Made by a program: the position numbers and the translations under genes | NCBI RefSeq assembly: GCF_020172665.1 | Contig: NZ_CP083985.1 | Span: 4,260,825 to 4,324,824 of the forward strand | Length of the DNA: 64,000 nt | Origin: [Mycobacterium] zoologicum | GTDB taxonomy: Bacteria > Actinomycetota > Actinomycetes > Mycobacteriales > Mycobacteriaceae | Direction: 5' to 3' | Shown here: positions 1 through 12,887 of the stretch, piece after piece | Layout: each line of letters starts with the position of its first letter | Position numbering within the stretch: position 1 is the stretch's first letter | Notes under the pieces: model-generated | What the model was told of the DNA's origin: nothing | Database searches by the model: none | Seen by the model: the letters and a program-made list of their open reading frames with translations, nothing else

Positions 1-812
<812 letters not shown>

Positions 813-841
813 TCACATTTTCGCCCCGCGCGGACTCCGCG

Positions 842-2869
842 TCAGGGAAGCTCGGGCGGCATCCCGGTGTAGGGGGGGCGAGTCGGCTCGGGCACGGCCA
901 GCCCGCAGCGCAGCAGTTCGTCGCGCGGCACCCGCTCGATCCGGTAGCGGGTGTAGCTCGCCGAGTGCAGCACGTTGGACAGGAACCGGCGCGGGCCCAT
1001 CGGGGCACGCACCGAACCCAACACCGCCGCGGTGTCGGGGCAGCGCAGCGCCGCCTCGGCCTGGGCGATCCAGTCCTGGTCCAGATAGCCGGGAATGATC
1101 GGGTACCACTTGACCCACGGGCCGTCGGCCACCACGAAGTCGCGGAACAGGTCCTTGTCGTGGCCGATCCGACCATGCTCCAGTCGTCCGGTGTGCGCCG
1201 CGATGGGGTTGGCCAACCCGATCTGGTCCAGCAGCCGGACGTCCAGGCCGGTGTTCATGCCCAGCATGCCCAGGTTGGTGAAGAACACGGTGTGCGGTCC
1301 GCTGTCGCCCCGCGCCGGGTCTTCCGCGACGCCGACGCCCGGGGGCGGCGGCAGGATGACCGGGACGACGTCCCACTGGTCGTAGTTGCCCGACGGCAGC
1401 AGCAGCGCGCCGTCCGGGGTGGCCGCGATGGTGGTCAGCACCGCACGCATCCGCGGATACCCCAGATAGTCCGCCGCGGTCATCGGGTGCGCGTTGCCGA
1501 CCGCCTGCGAATAGAACCGACGCTCGTCGACGATCCCGGAGTAGGTGACCCGGGTGCCGTCATACCCCATGCCGGGCGAGTTGGCCGCCCACAGCGCCCA
1601 GCCGGCCACCGCCACCCAGACGACGGCGGCCGCGCCGCTGAGCAGCACGCCCGCCTCGCGTCGGTAGCGCACACCGTCGGGCAACAGCACCGGGATGACG
1701 GCCACCGGCGCCAGCATGCAGAACAGCGGCGCCAGCAGCACCCGGCCGTGCATGAAGTCACCGCCCTGGCGCACCCAGTAGGCCCCCTGCAGGAAACCGC
1801 TGAACACGAAGAAGAAGGCCACCGCCGCCGGGCTGCGCACCAGCCGGGCCCAGCCGCCTACGCCCCGGGGCACCGGATTGCGGGTCCGGTGACGCACCGC
1901 AGCGCCCACCCACAGCACCCCGCCCAATGCCACCAGCAGCACCGCCGGCACCCACAGGGCGTAGGGGGAGTTGAAGTTGCGCAGGTAGATCATGCCCTGC
2001 GACCACTTGTCGCCGGCGGCGTCCTTGGCCAGCGCGGTACCCGGCACCAGCAGTGCGTAGTAGCCCATCCGGAAGATCTGGTAGGCCACCGGCAGCGCGC
2101 CGCCGGCCACCAGGATCAGGGTGCGGGCCCGCCAGTTCTTCGGCGCCGCGATCAGCTGCATCACCAGCGCGCCGCCGCCGATCAGCGCCAGCTCGGGCCG
2201 GACCAGCACGCTGGCGCCGGCCACGAACGCCAGACACCCGGCGAACCAGGGCCCGCGAGCCCGCGACCTGGGCATCCGCAGTGCCTGCGCCCAGCAGACC
2301 AGCATCCACCACAGCAGGCCCAGATAGGCCAGCACCAGACCGGCCTCCAGGCCGGAGGTGGCGAAGTCCCGTGCCGGCGGCAGCGCGATGTAGACCAGCG
2401 CGCCGGCCGGCAGCAGCAGTGCGCGGCGGCCCTGCAGTCCGGGCGCGTACAGCCGCGTCGTGCCCAACATCAGCAGCGCCACCCCGGCCAGGCTGAACAC
2501 CAGCGCGAACACCAGGGCTACATATTCCAGGCGCATCGGGCCGGCCAGCCAGCTGCCGACGTACATCAGGTACGTCCAGGCGGTGGAGGTGTTGGCCTCC
2601 ACCCGTTCGCCGGCGTTGAACACCGGCCCGTTGCCGGCCAGCATGTTGCGCACGGTGCGCAGCACGATCAGCCCGTCGTCGGAGATCCAGCGTCGTCGCC
2701 ACGCGCCGATGCCGAACATCAGCAGCACCACCGCCACGCCGGCCCACGAGCTCAGCCGCACCGACGGGCTGTAGGAGACCGCGGGCCAGCCCAGCGGCCG
2801 TACCCGACGGTCCGGTGCTCTGCCTGCCGCGGCCCCGCGGGCCGCGCTAGCCGAAGGCGACGGCCGCAC
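842..2869 (-). CDS. aftB: Terminal beta-(1->2)-arabinofuranosyltransferase AftB
   Basis: Polytopic membrane glycosyltransferase of the GT-C type that uses decaprenylphosphoryl-arabinose to add the terminal beta-1,2 arabinose of arabinogalactan and lipoarabinomannan. The N-terminal half keeps signatures I recall from M. tuberculosis AftB, including RRWISDDGLIVLRTVRN, NGPVFNAGERVEAN and PPARDFATSGLEAG, with several hydrophobic segments before a large C-terminal extracytoplasmic domain. The product is 675 aa, against about 627 in M. tuberculosis. The excess is at the N-terminus, so a GTG at 2761 is a reasonable alternative start. As drawn, the gene overlaps the end of ubiA by 23 bases, which fits translational coupling. 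Confidence 0.93.
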   Translation of the reverse strand: MRPSPSASAARGAAAGRAPDRRVRPLGWPAVSYSPSVRLSSWAGVAVVLLMFGIGAWRRRWISDDGLIVLRTVRNMLAGNGPVFNAGERVEANTSTAWTYLMYVGSWLAGPMRLEYVALVFALVFSLAGVALLMLGTTRLYAPGLQGRRALLLPAGALVYIALPPARDFATSGLEAGLVLAYLGLLWWMLVCWAQALRMPRSRARGPWFAGCLAFVAGASVLVRPELALIGGGALVMQLIAAPKNWRARTLILVAGGALPVAYQIFRMGYYALLVPGTALAKDAAGDKWSQGMIYLRNFNSPYALWVPAVLLVALGGVLWVGAAVRHRTRNPVPRGVGGWARLVRSPAAVAFFFVFSGFLQGAYWVRQGGDFMHGRVLLAPLFCMLAPVAVIPVLLPDGVRYRREAGVLLSGAAAVVWVAVAGWALWAANSPGMGYDGTRVTYSGIVDERRFYSQAVGNAHPMTAADYLGYPRMRAVLTTIAATPDGALLLPSGNYDQWDVVPVILPPPPGVGVAEDPARGDSGPHTVFFTNLGMLGMNTGLDVRLLDQIGLANPIAAHTGRLEHGRIGHDKDLFRDFVVADGPWVKWYPIIPGYLDQDWIAQAEAALRCPDTAAVLGSVRAPMGPRRFLSNVLHSASYTRYRIERVPRDELLRCGLAVPEPTRPPYTGMPPELP

Positions 2870-3752
2870 CGATGGTTCCGATCCAGGCCAGCGCGGACAG
2901 TTGCAGCACCTTGTCGTGGCGAAGGATGTCTTCGGCTTCGCCGGCGTTACCGCCGTCGACGTCGACCGCGAACCGCAGGATCCCGACGAGAATCGGGATG
3001 ATCGAGACCGCGTACCAGGAGCCGGAGCCGTTGTCGCGCTCGAACGCGTACAGCGAGTAACAGACCACCGCGGCGGTGGCCGCCAGCGTCCAGACGAAGC
3101 GCAGGTAGGTGCTGGTGTAGTTCTCCAGCGATCTGCGGATCTTGGCTCCGGTGCGTTCGGCCAGCTGCTTCTCGGCGTAGCGCTTGCCGGCCACCATGAA
3201 CAGCGACCCGAACGCCATCACCAGCAGGAACCACTGTGACAGATAGATGTCGGCGGCCACACCGCCGGCGATCGCGCGCAGCAGGTACGCCGAGGAGACG
3301 ACGCAGATGTCCAGCACCGCTTGGTGTTTGAGGCCGAAGCAGTATGCCAGCTGCATGACGAGGTAGACCCCGATCACCAGCGCCAGGTTCGGGGACTGCC
3401 ACCAGGAGATGCCCAGCGCCACCGCCGCCAGGACCGCGGCCAGGACGTAGGCCAGCGTCGCCGGCACCACCCCGGCGGCGATCGGCCGGTACCGCTTGGT
3501 GGGATGCGCCCGGTCGGCTTCGACGTCGCGGGCGTCGTTGACCAGGTAGATCGACGACGCCGCCAGGCTGAACACCACGAACGCGACCAGCACCTTCTTG
3601 CCGACGTCGGCGTAGTCGAAGTGCACGTCACCGCCGAGTGCGGCCAGCGGTGCGGCCAGCACCAAGACGTTCTTCACCCACTGGCGGGGCCGCATCGCCT
3701 TGACGATCCCGGCGGCCAGGTTCGCCGGCGGGCCGGGCTGCTTCTCAGTCAT
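2847..3752 (-). CDS. ubiA: Decaprenyl-phosphate phosphoribosyltransferase UbiA (DPPR synthase)
   Basis: UbiA-superfamily membrane prenyltransferase that joins PRPP to decaprenyl phosphate, the first step to the arabinose donor DPA. The 301-aa product is close to the 302 aa of Rv3806c. The family aspartate-rich motifs are visible in NDARDVEADRAHPTKRYRPIAAG near residues 67-90, and again near residues 195-215 around the AGKRYAE segment. Multiple hydrophobic helices are spread through the sequence. The start overlaps the end of the PAP2 phosphatase gene by 8 bases, and the stop overlaps aftB, so the gene sits inside a coupled operon. UbiA substitutions are a known route to ethambutol resistance in M. 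tuberculosis. Confidence 0.95.
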   Translation of the reverse strand: MTEKQPGPPANLAAGIVKAMRPRQWVKNVLVLAAPLAALGGDVHFDYADVGKKVLVAFVVFSLAASSIYLVNDARDVEADRAHPTKRYRPIAAGVVPATLAYVLAAVLAAVALGISWWQSPNLALVIGVYLVMQLAYCFGLKHQAVLDICVVSSAYLLRAIAGGVAADIYLSQWFLLVMAFGSLFMVAGKRYAEKQLAERTGAKIRRSLENYTSTYLRFVWTLAATAAVVCYSLYAFERDNGSGSWYAVSIIPILVGILRFAVDVDGGNAGEAEDILRHDKVLQLSALAWIGTIGAAVAFG

Positions 3753-4291
3753 CTGATGCTCCCGTTTTTTCCAGTCCGGCCACGCGGCTGGTCAGGGCTG
3801 CGACGCCCGCGCCGACCGCGACGCCGGCGGCCACGTCGCTGGGGTAATGCACCCCGAGCACCAAGCGCGACAACGCCATCGGCGGCACCAGCAGTGCCGG
3901 CAGCAGTCCCCCGGGCAGCCCGAGTGCGCGCCCCAGCAGGATCGCCGCGGCCGTGGTGGAGGTGGCGTGCGCCGACGGGAAGCTCAGCCGGCTCGGGGTG
4001 GCAACGTTGACCGCGATCGCCGGGTGATGCGGCCGCTGGCGTTTGGCGACGCGCTTGATGACGACCGCGGCGGCGTGCGCGGCGAACGCCCCCGCACCGG
4101 CGGTCAGCCAGGCCCGGCGCCGGCGCGGTTGGGCCAGTGCCCCGGCCGCCGAGAGCGCCAGCCAGCCCAGGCTGTGCTCGCCGAAGTGCGACATGGTGCG
4201 CGCGGTGGTCAGCACTCCGGTGCGGCCGGTCAGCGCCGACTGCACCCCGACCAGCACGGCGTCCTCGCCGTGCGGCGGGCCCACCACCGGC

Positions 4292-4299
<8 letters not shown>
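3745..4299 (-). CDS. PAP2-family membrane phosphatase (Rv3807c-like)
   Basis: Small membrane phosphatase of the PAP2 superfamily, 184 aa. The three family motifs are visible: KRVAKRQRP, then PSAHATS, then SRLVLGVHYPSDV, with the catalytic histidines in the last two. From its place between glfT2 and ubiA it is the likely phosphatase that dephosphorylates decaprenylphosphoryl-5-phosphoribose before oxidation to the arabinose donor. That substrate is inferred from context and from the proposed role of Rv3807c, not from this sequence. The ATG at 4299 overlaps the glfT2 stop by 8 bases. A longer upstream reading exists in frame but lies wholly inside glfT2, so 4299 is preferred. Confidence 0.9.
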
Positions 4300-7687
<3,388 letters not shown>

Positions 7688-8581
7688 GTGCCGAACCGAC
7701 GTCGACGCAGGCTCTCGACCACCATGAGCGCAGTCGCCGCCCTGGCAGTCGCAAGTCCGTTTGCTGTGATCGCAGTATCCGAGCTGGCCGCCCGCAACAG
7801 CGCGCCGCAGCACCAAGACTTCGTCGCCGCCGCTTCGGTGGCCGACCTGCCGGGTGAGCTGATCTCGGCTCTTTCGCAGGGGTTGTCCCAGTTCGGGGTG
7901 AACCTGCCGCCGGTGCCGGGCTTCGGCGGCTCCAGCTCGATGCCGCTGACCTCGCCGGGCACCTACCCGGGCCTGGGCGACCCGTCGCTGGCCACCCCCG
8001 GCCTGGCCTCGCCGAGCACCTACCCCGGCCTGACCTCTCCGGGTCTGACCTCGCCCGGTCTGACCTCGCCGGGTCTGACCTCGCCCGGTCTGACCTCGCC
8101 CGGCCTGACCACGCCGGGTCTGGCGGACCCGTCGTTGTCCACCCCACCTCTGGGTACGCCCGGGGTGTCGACGACGTCGGGCCTGACCACGCCCGGGCTC
8201 ACCACGCCGTCGCTGACCAACCCGGGCCTGACCAGCCCCGGCCTCACCAACCCGGGATTGACCAGCCCCCTGACCAGCCCCGGTCTGACCAGCCCGGACA
8301 CCGGCCTGGGGCTGGGTGCCGGCGACCTGCCGCTCACCTCTCCGGTGGGACTGGACCCGGGCCTGGACGGCACCTACCCGATCCTCGGTGACCCCTCGCT
8401 GGGTATGCCGGAGAGCAGCGGCAGCGGTGGGCTCGTCAGCGACCTGATGAGCGCCGCCAACCAGCTGGGCGCCGGACAGGCCATCGATTTGCTCAAGGGT
8501 GTGGTGATCCCGTCCATCGCGCAGGCCGCACAGGGCGCGGCGCCGGCCGCCGCGGCCGTGCCCGCACCGCCGCTGCCGTAA
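7688..8581 (+). CDS. erp: Exported repetitive protein Erp
   Basis: Surface-exposed and secreted mycobacterial protein; in M. tuberculosis Erp (Rv3810, also PirG) is needed for growth in host cells. The product is 297 aa with a GTG start preceded by a GGAG ribosome site. Residues 1-40 form a signal sequence (RRRRR then a hydrophobic stretch). A central domain of about 150 residues consists of PGLTS-type pentapeptides, followed by a conserved C-terminal domain with a hydrophobic stretch and a proline/alanine tail. The central repeats differ in number and composition between mycobacterial species, so this region is strain-informative. Divergent from glf, as in M. tuberculosis. Confidence 0.93.
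   Translation: MPNRRRRRLSTTMSAVAALAVASPFAVIAVSELAARNSAPQHQDFVAAASVADLPGELISALSQGLSQFGVNLPPVPGFGGSSSMPLTSPGTYPGLGDPSLATPGLASPSTYPGLTSPGLTSPGLTSPGLTSPGLTSPGLTTPGLADPSLSTPPLGTPGVSTTSGLTTPGLTTPSLTNPGLTSPGLTNPGLTSPLTSPGLTSPDTGLGLGAGDLPLTSPVGLDPGLDGTYPILGDPSLGMPESSGSGGLVSDLMSAANQLGAGQAIDLLKGVVIPSIAQAAQGAAPAAAAVPAPPLP
8024..8113 (+). repeat. Tandem 15-bp repeat coding for PGLTS in erp
   Basis: Five near-identical 15-bp units starting at 8024, 8039, 8054, 8069 and 8084 encode PGLTS, and a sixth at 8099 encodes PGLTT. More diverged units continue to about 8300. The units differ mainly at synonymous third positions (GGC/GGT, CCC/CCG), which fits slippage or unequal recombination within the coding frame. 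Confidence 0.9.
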
Positions 8582-8601
8582 CCCAGAGGAGCCTGTTTCC
8601 A

Positions 8602-8660
8602 AACGGCACCGCAGAGTCAGTCCGCATCAGGCGGGCAGCGTGGGACTCTGCGGTGCCGTT
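8602..8660 (+). terminator. Strong stem-loop terminator after erp
   Basis: A perfect 17-bp inverted repeat, AACGGCACCGCAGAGTC at 8602-8618 with its exact complement at 8644-8660, encloses a 25-base loop. It starts 20 bases after the erp stop. There is no clear T-run, which is usual for mycobacterial stem-loop terminators. Confidence 0.8.
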
Positions 8661-8705
8661 GACCCCTTGCGTCCCTTTAGTTGCGTGTCGCATCACTGGC
8701 ATCTC

Positions 8706-8730
8706 TTGACACATACGTAACATCAGCACG
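8706..8730 (+). promoter_or_regulatory. Probable leaderless promoter for the amidase gene
   Basis: A TAACAT hexamer (TANNNT type) at 8718-8723 lies six bases before the GTG at 8730, and no ribosome-binding purine run is present. Transcription would begin at the G of the start codon, a common mycobacterial leaderless arrangement. A TTGACA at 8706 is too close to act as a standard -35. Confidence 0.5.
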
Positions 8731-10439
8731 TGCCAACCCGTCGCCCCCCACCGACGATCAAGCTGACCGCCACCGTCGCGACCGTGCTGATCCTGCCGTG
8801 GGCGCTGGGCTACGGATCAGGGCCCAAACCCGAACCGGCGACCCCGAGCGCGGCCGCCACCAAACTCAGTCAGCAGCCGCTGGACCTCGAACCCGGCGTC
8901 ACCGTCCGCGAGATCACCCAGGACGAACCGTTCAGCATGGTCGCACTCACCGGCGCCGACCTGCGCGGCACCTCGGCACGGATTCGCGCCAAACAGGACG
9001 ACGGGTCGTGGGGGCCCTGGTACTCCACCGCGCACGAGGTCAAGCAGGAACCCCAAGCCGCCGGCGACGCGGTCGACGCGCCCGCCCCCGGGCCGGATGG
9101 GACCGAGCCGGTGTTCGTCGGACGGACCACCGCGGTGCAGATCGCGGTCACCACCAAGGACAGAGACGGCAAAGGCAAGGCCCCCCAGTCCCCGAAGCCC
9201 CCGAAGTCCGGGAAGGCGGAGAAGGCCGAAAAGGCCCAACAGTCCCAGACCAAACCCGACCTCGGCTACGTCCCGGCCACCGCCGCGCAGCCGTTCGCCC
9301 AAAACGTCTCCGCGGTGCTGATCACCCCGCCCAAAGCCCCGGTCGACGCCCATTGGACCCTGCCGCGCGCGGTGCTGGGCCCGGGGCAGCCGCCCAACAT
9401 CATTCCGCGCAGCCACTGGGGCGCAGGCACCGCATTCCGGTGCGGCAAGCCGGTGGAGAGCGGCGCCGTGCACGCCGCGGTGGTGCATCACACCGCCGGC
9501 TCCAACAACTACGCGCCGGAGGATTCGGCGGACATCATCCGGGCCATCTACGCGTATCACACCCGGACTCTGGGCTGGTGCGACATCGGCTACAACGCAC
9601 TGGTGGACAAGTACGGCCAGGTGTTCGAGGGCAGGGCCGGCGGCGTGACCAAGGGCATCATGGGCAGCCACGCCGGCGGCTTCAACAGCAACACCTGGGG
9701 GGTGTCGATGATCGGCACCTTCGAAGACGCCCCACCCCCGGCGATCCAACTCGAGACCGTCGGCCGGCTGCTGGGCTGGCGGCTGGGGCTTGATCACACC
9801 GACCCGCGCGGCACGGCGCAGTTGGTGTCCGCCGGCGGTTCCTTCACCCCCTTCGCCCGCGGCGCCGAGCTGACGCTGCCGGCGATCATCGGCCACCGCG
9901 ACGTCGACGAGACCGAATGCCCCGGCGGCCAGGGCTACGCCTCGCTCAACGAGATCCGGGAGATCGCCGCCCGGTTCGGCGACCCGCCCGGGCCCGAGGA
10001 CCTCGCTCGGATCATGGAAGGCGGCGCCATCCACACCCGTTGGATGGAGATGGGCGGCATGGACAGCCCGCTCGGCGCGCCCACCACGATGGAGGCCATC
10101 GGCGAGGGCGGCACCAAGTACGCGAACTTCGAGCACGGCGCGGTGTACTGGTCGCCGGAGACCGGCGCCCAACCCGTCACCGGAGCGATCTACGACGCCT
10201 GGGCGTCACTGGGTTACGAGCGCGGCGTGCTGGGACTGCCCACCAGTGCCGAGCTGAACGAACCGGAGTGGGCCGGCCAGAACTTCCAGCACGGCACGCT
10301 GAACTACAACCGGGCCACCGCCACCGTCACCCGGGTGGTCGACGGCAACGCCGAAGTGCTGCCGCCGCCCCCGCCGGAGGGCCCGCCGGTGCAGTTGGAG
10401 CGCTTCACCCGGGTAGTCGACCCGTTCGGAGTGGGCTAG
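8730..10439 (+). CDS. Secreted peptidoglycan amidase/PGRP-like protein with LGFP repeats (Rv3811-like)
   Basis: Exported N-acetylmuramoyl-L-alanine amidase-like protein, 569 aa. It has an N-terminal hydrophobic signal, a proline/lysine-rich spacer near residues 150-180, then an amidase_2/PGRP domain from about residue 220. Zinc-ligand positions are visible in VVHHTAGSNNY and IGHRDVDETECPGG. The C-terminal part has LGFP-type repeats (for example SPLGAPTTMEA, YERGVLGLPTSAE) that are thought to hold proteins at the corynebacterial and mycobacterial envelope. The GTG start has no ribosome-binding site and looks leaderless. It matches the position of Rv3811 next to erp. Confidence 0.88.
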   Translation: MPTRRPPPTIKLTATVATVLILPWALGYGSGPKPEPATPSAAATKLSQQPLDLEPGVTVREITQDEPFSMVALTGADLRGTSARIRAKQDDGSWGPWYSTAHEVKQEPQAAGDAVDAPAPGPDGTEPVFVGRTTAVQIAVTTKDRDGKGKAPQSPKPPKSGKAEKAEKAQQSQTKPDLGYVPATAAQPFAQNVSAVLITPPKAPVDAHWTLPRAVLGPGQPPNIIPRSHWGAGTAFRCGKPVESGAVHAAVVHHTAGSNNYAPEDSADIIRAIYAYHTRTLGWCDIGYNALVDKYGQVFEGRAGGVTKGIMGSHAGGFNSNTWGVSMIGTFEDAPPPAIQLETVGRLLGWRLGLDHTDPRGTAQLVSAGGSFTPFARGAELTLPAIIGHRDVDETECPGGQGYASLNEIREIAARFGDPPGPEDLARIMEGGAIHTRWMEMGGMDSPLGAPTTMEAIGEGGTKYANFEHGAVYWSPETGAQPVTGAIYDAWASLGYERGVLGLPTSAELNEPEWAGQNFQHGTLNYNRATATVTRVVDGNAEVLPPPPPEGPPVQLERFTRVVDPFGVG

Positions 10440-11272
10440 CCACCTCGGTTGAGGAAGAGGCGCTCCAGCACCCGCGCCAGACCGTCGTCGGTGTTGGGCG
10501 CGGTGATCTCGTCGGCGGCGGCCAGCACCTGCGGGTGAGCATTGCCCATCGCCACACCGTGCCCGGCCCGCCGCAGCATCGGCAGGTCGTTGGGCATGTC
10601 GCCGAACGCCACCACGTCGCCGGCGCCGATGCCCCAGGGCGTGATCAATTCCTCGATGCCGGTGGCCTTGGTGATACCCGCCGGAACCACCTCGATCAGG
10701 CCGTTGTTGGTGGAATAGGTGAGCTCGGCGGCGTCGCCGATGTGGGCGGTCAACTCCGCGGCCATGTCGGCGCTGGCCGCACCCGCCTTGCGGATCAGCA
10801 GTTTGATCGCCGGCTCCGACAGCAGATCGGCCACCGACACCTCGGTGTTGTCCGGGTTGAGCCAGGCGTGTTCGTAGCCCGGTGAGCTGACGAACTGCGG
10901 GGTCGCCGCGTCGTGGGCCCGCTCGCCGATCCGTTCCACCGCCAGACCCGCTCCCGGCATCACGCGGCCGACCACCTCGGCCAGCTTCATCAGCTGGTCG
11001 GCCGACAGTGTGCGCGCCGAGATCACCCGGTCGGTGTCGGGGTCATAGAGCACCGCCCCGTTGGCGCACACCGCCATCGGGGCGAAGCCCAGGGCGTCGA
11101 CCACCGGGGCAATCCAGCGCGGCGGGCGCCCGGTGGCCAAAATGAACCGGGAGCCGGAATCAACGGCCGCAGCCACCGCCGCCCGGGTCCGCGCGGTGAT
11201 GGTCTCGGTGTCGTCGAGCAGGGTGCCGTCGACGTCGCTAGCGATCACCGCCGGCGATGCGACGCCGCCCAT
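10436..11272 (-). CDS. Cof-type HAD-family phosphatase (Rv3813c-like)
   Basis: HAD-superfamily hydrolase of the Cof/YbiV subclass, 278 aa, which probably dephosphorylates small phosphorylated metabolites; the substrate is not readable. Motif I with the nucleophile aspartate is SDVDGTLLDD at about residues 12-21, the threonine/glycine loop ATGRPP marks motif II, and GDMPNDLPML is motif IV with the metal-binding aspartates. The ATG at 11272 touches the stop of the upstream acyltransferase (TGATG), so the two are coupled. A longer reading that overlaps the acyltransferase gene was discarded. Its stop overlaps that of the convergent amidase gene by 4 bases. Confidence 0.88.
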   Translation of the reverse strand: MGGVASPAVIASDVDGTLLDDTETITARTRAAVAAAVDSGSRFILATGRPPRWIAPVVDALGFAPMAVCANGAVLYDPDTDRVISARTLSADQLMKLAEVVGRVMPGAGLAVERIGERAHDAATPQFVSSPGYEHAWLNPDNTEVSVADLLSEPAIKLLIRKAGAASADMAAELTAHIGDAAELTYSTNNGLIEVVPAGITKATGIEELITPWGIGAGDVVAFGDMPNDLPMLRRAGHGVAMGNAHPQVLAAADEITAPNTDDGLARVLERLFLNRGG

Positions 11273-12027
11273 CAGCGCTTGCCCCGCTTCAGCCGTTTGC
11301 GGTCCCGTTCGGCCAGTTCGGCCTCGCGCATCCGCAGCGCCTCGGCCATCGTGGGTGCGCTGCCGCCCAAGCGCCGCGGCACCCAGTACGCGCCGGACGG
11401 GTGCGGGTACTGCAGCTGCGCCTGCTCCAGCATGGCGACCATGGTGTCGCGCAGCTCGGCGGTGGTGGCCTCGATGTCGCCGGACGGGGTTATCGGCGTG
11501 CCGATCTTGGCGAGCACCGGAATGTGGTTGCGCCACAGGTGCTTCGGATGATCTTTGGTCCACACCCGGTGGATGCCCCAGACGATGACGGGAATGATCG
11601 GCACCCCGGCGGCGGCGGCCATCCGCACCGCACCGGTCTTGAACTCGCGCAACTCGAAGCTGCGGCTGATGGTGGCCTCCGGGTGCAGGCCGACCAGCTC
11701 CCCGTCGCGCAGCTTGCGCACCGCCACGTCGTAGGCGCCGGACCCGGCGGAGCGGTCCACCGGGATCAGCTTGACGTGCCTGATGACGTAGCTGACCACC
11801 GGCACCCGGGTCATCTCGGCCTTGATCATGAACCGCAGCCGGCGTCCCCGCCGCAAAGCAGCGATGGAGCCGGGGTACCAGTCCAGGTAGCTGGTGTGGT
11901 TCAGCGCCAGCACCGCGCCGCCGTGTTCGGGAATGTTCTCCAGGCCCTCGATGGTCAGGTGCGGCCCGTTGGCGTTCACCACCCGCGGCACCACGATCTC
12001 CAGCATGCGGAAGAAGGGTTCGGCCAT
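11272..12027 (-). CDS. 1-acylglycerol-3-phosphate acyltransferase family protein (Rv3814c-like)
   Basis: PlsC-type membrane-associated acyltransferase of 251 aa. The catalytic HX4D box is NHTSYLD near residue 42, and the second acyl-acceptor motif is HPEATISRS. The ATG at 12027 lies 7 bases after the stop of a very similar upstream gene, and the gene is followed directly by the HAD phosphatase. M. tuberculosis has three such genes in a row (Rv3814c-Rv3816c); only two are present here. A role in phospholipid or triacylglycerol synthesis is a family inference. The basic tail (KRLKRGKR) could hold it to the membrane. Confidence 0.87.
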   Translation of the reverse strand: MAEPFFRMLEIVVPRVVNANGPHLTIEGLENIPEHGGAVLALNHTSYLDWYPGSIAALRRGRRLRFMIKAEMTRVPVVSYVIRHVKLIPVDRSAGSGAYDVAVRKLRDGELVGLHPEATISRSFELREFKTGAVRMAAAAGVPIIPVIVWGIHRVWTKDHPKHLWRNHIPVLAKIGTPITPSGDIEATTAELRDTMVAMLEQAQLQYPHPSGAYWVPRRLGGSAPTMAEALRMREAELAERDRKRLKRGKR

Positions 12028-12034
12028 GCCAGCG

Positions 12035-12802
12035 CTACTCCGAGGCGTGACGGCGGGCGGCCCGCGCCTCCGCCTTGCGTGCGGCCTCGGCGGCGTCGAG
12101 CTCGAGTGCCTCCGCCGGTGTCGGCGCGCCCCCGCCGAGCCGGTGGGGCACCCAGAACTCCCCGGCCGGGTGCTCGGGATAGGCGTCCTGCGTCTGCTCG
12201 AGCAGATGCTGCATCCGGGTCTGCAGCAGCGCACGCAGATCCTCGACCGGCAGCGTCGGCGGAATCGGCTCGCCAATGGTCACCGAGATCGGGATCTTGC
12301 TGCGGCCCAGCCGCCTGGGGTGGTCCTTGGTCCAGAGTCGCTGGGCGCCCCACACGATGTGCGGGATGATCGGCACCTGCGCGTCGATGGCCATCCGGGC
12401 CGCACCGCTCTTGAACTCCCGCAGCTCGAAACTGCGGCTGATGGTGGCCTCCGGGTAGACGCCGACCAACTCGCCGGCCTTGAGGTACTCCACGGCGGAG
12501 GTGTAGGCGTCGCCGCCCTGCCCGCGGTCCACCGCGATGTGCTTGCAGCCGCGCATGACCGGGCCGGTGAACTTGTTGTCGAACGTCTCCTGCTTGACCA
12601 GGAAGCGCACCCGGCGACGCGGCTTGCCCAGGTAACTGGCCATCCCGGCGAACGTGAAGTCGAGGTAGCCGGTGTGGTTGATCGCGATCACCGCACCGCC
12701 GGTGGCGGGCACGTTCTCGGCGCCGACGACGGTGATCTTGAGCCCCTCGAAGCGCCAAAGCGTGCGGGCAGCCGTCGCGACACTTCCGTACCAGAGCTCC
12801 AC
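12035..12802 (-). CDS. 1-acylglycerol-3-phosphate acyltransferase family protein (Rv3816c-like)
   Basis: PlsC-type acyltransferase of 255 aa, paralogous to the adjacent downstream gene. The HX4D motif is NHTGYLD near residue 42, and the second motif is YPEATISRSFELREFKSG, nearly identical to the neighbour. The ATG-initiated frame is the first of the minus-strand set acyltransferase-acyltransferase-HAD phosphatase. The C-terminal 30 residues are alanine, glutamate and arginine rich and probably form a helix. The acyl acceptor is unknown; glycerolipid synthesis is the family expectation. Confidence 0.87.
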   Translation of the reverse strand: MELWYGSVATAARTLWRFEGLKITVVGAENVPATGGAVIAINHTGYLDFTFAGMASYLGKPRRRVRFLVKQETFDNKFTGPVMRGCKHIAVDRGQGGDAYTSAVEYLKAGELVGVYPEATISRSFELREFKSGAARMAIDAQVPIIPHIVWGAQRLWTKDHPRRLGRSKIPISVTIGEPIPPTLPVEDLRALLQTRMQHLLEQTQDAYPEHPAGEFWVPHRLGGGAPTPAEALELDAAEAARKAEARAARRHASE

Positions 12803-12887
12803 AGGGGTCCAGCCTAGGCGATCCGCCCGGCTCTACCGCCGTTAAGCTCGGAGGGAATCTCTTCAGGCGAGGCGGGAGTGGGAACTA

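Noticed and set aside
8024..8300. Tandem repeats in erp considered as CRISPR-like
   Set aside because: Units are 15 bp, in frame, without spacers, and encode the known PGLTS pentapeptides.
12035..12802. Possible third acyltransferase of the Rv3814c-Rv3816c set as a pseudogene
   Set aside because: Only 7 bases separate the two acyltransferase genes, and no remnant is present on either side.
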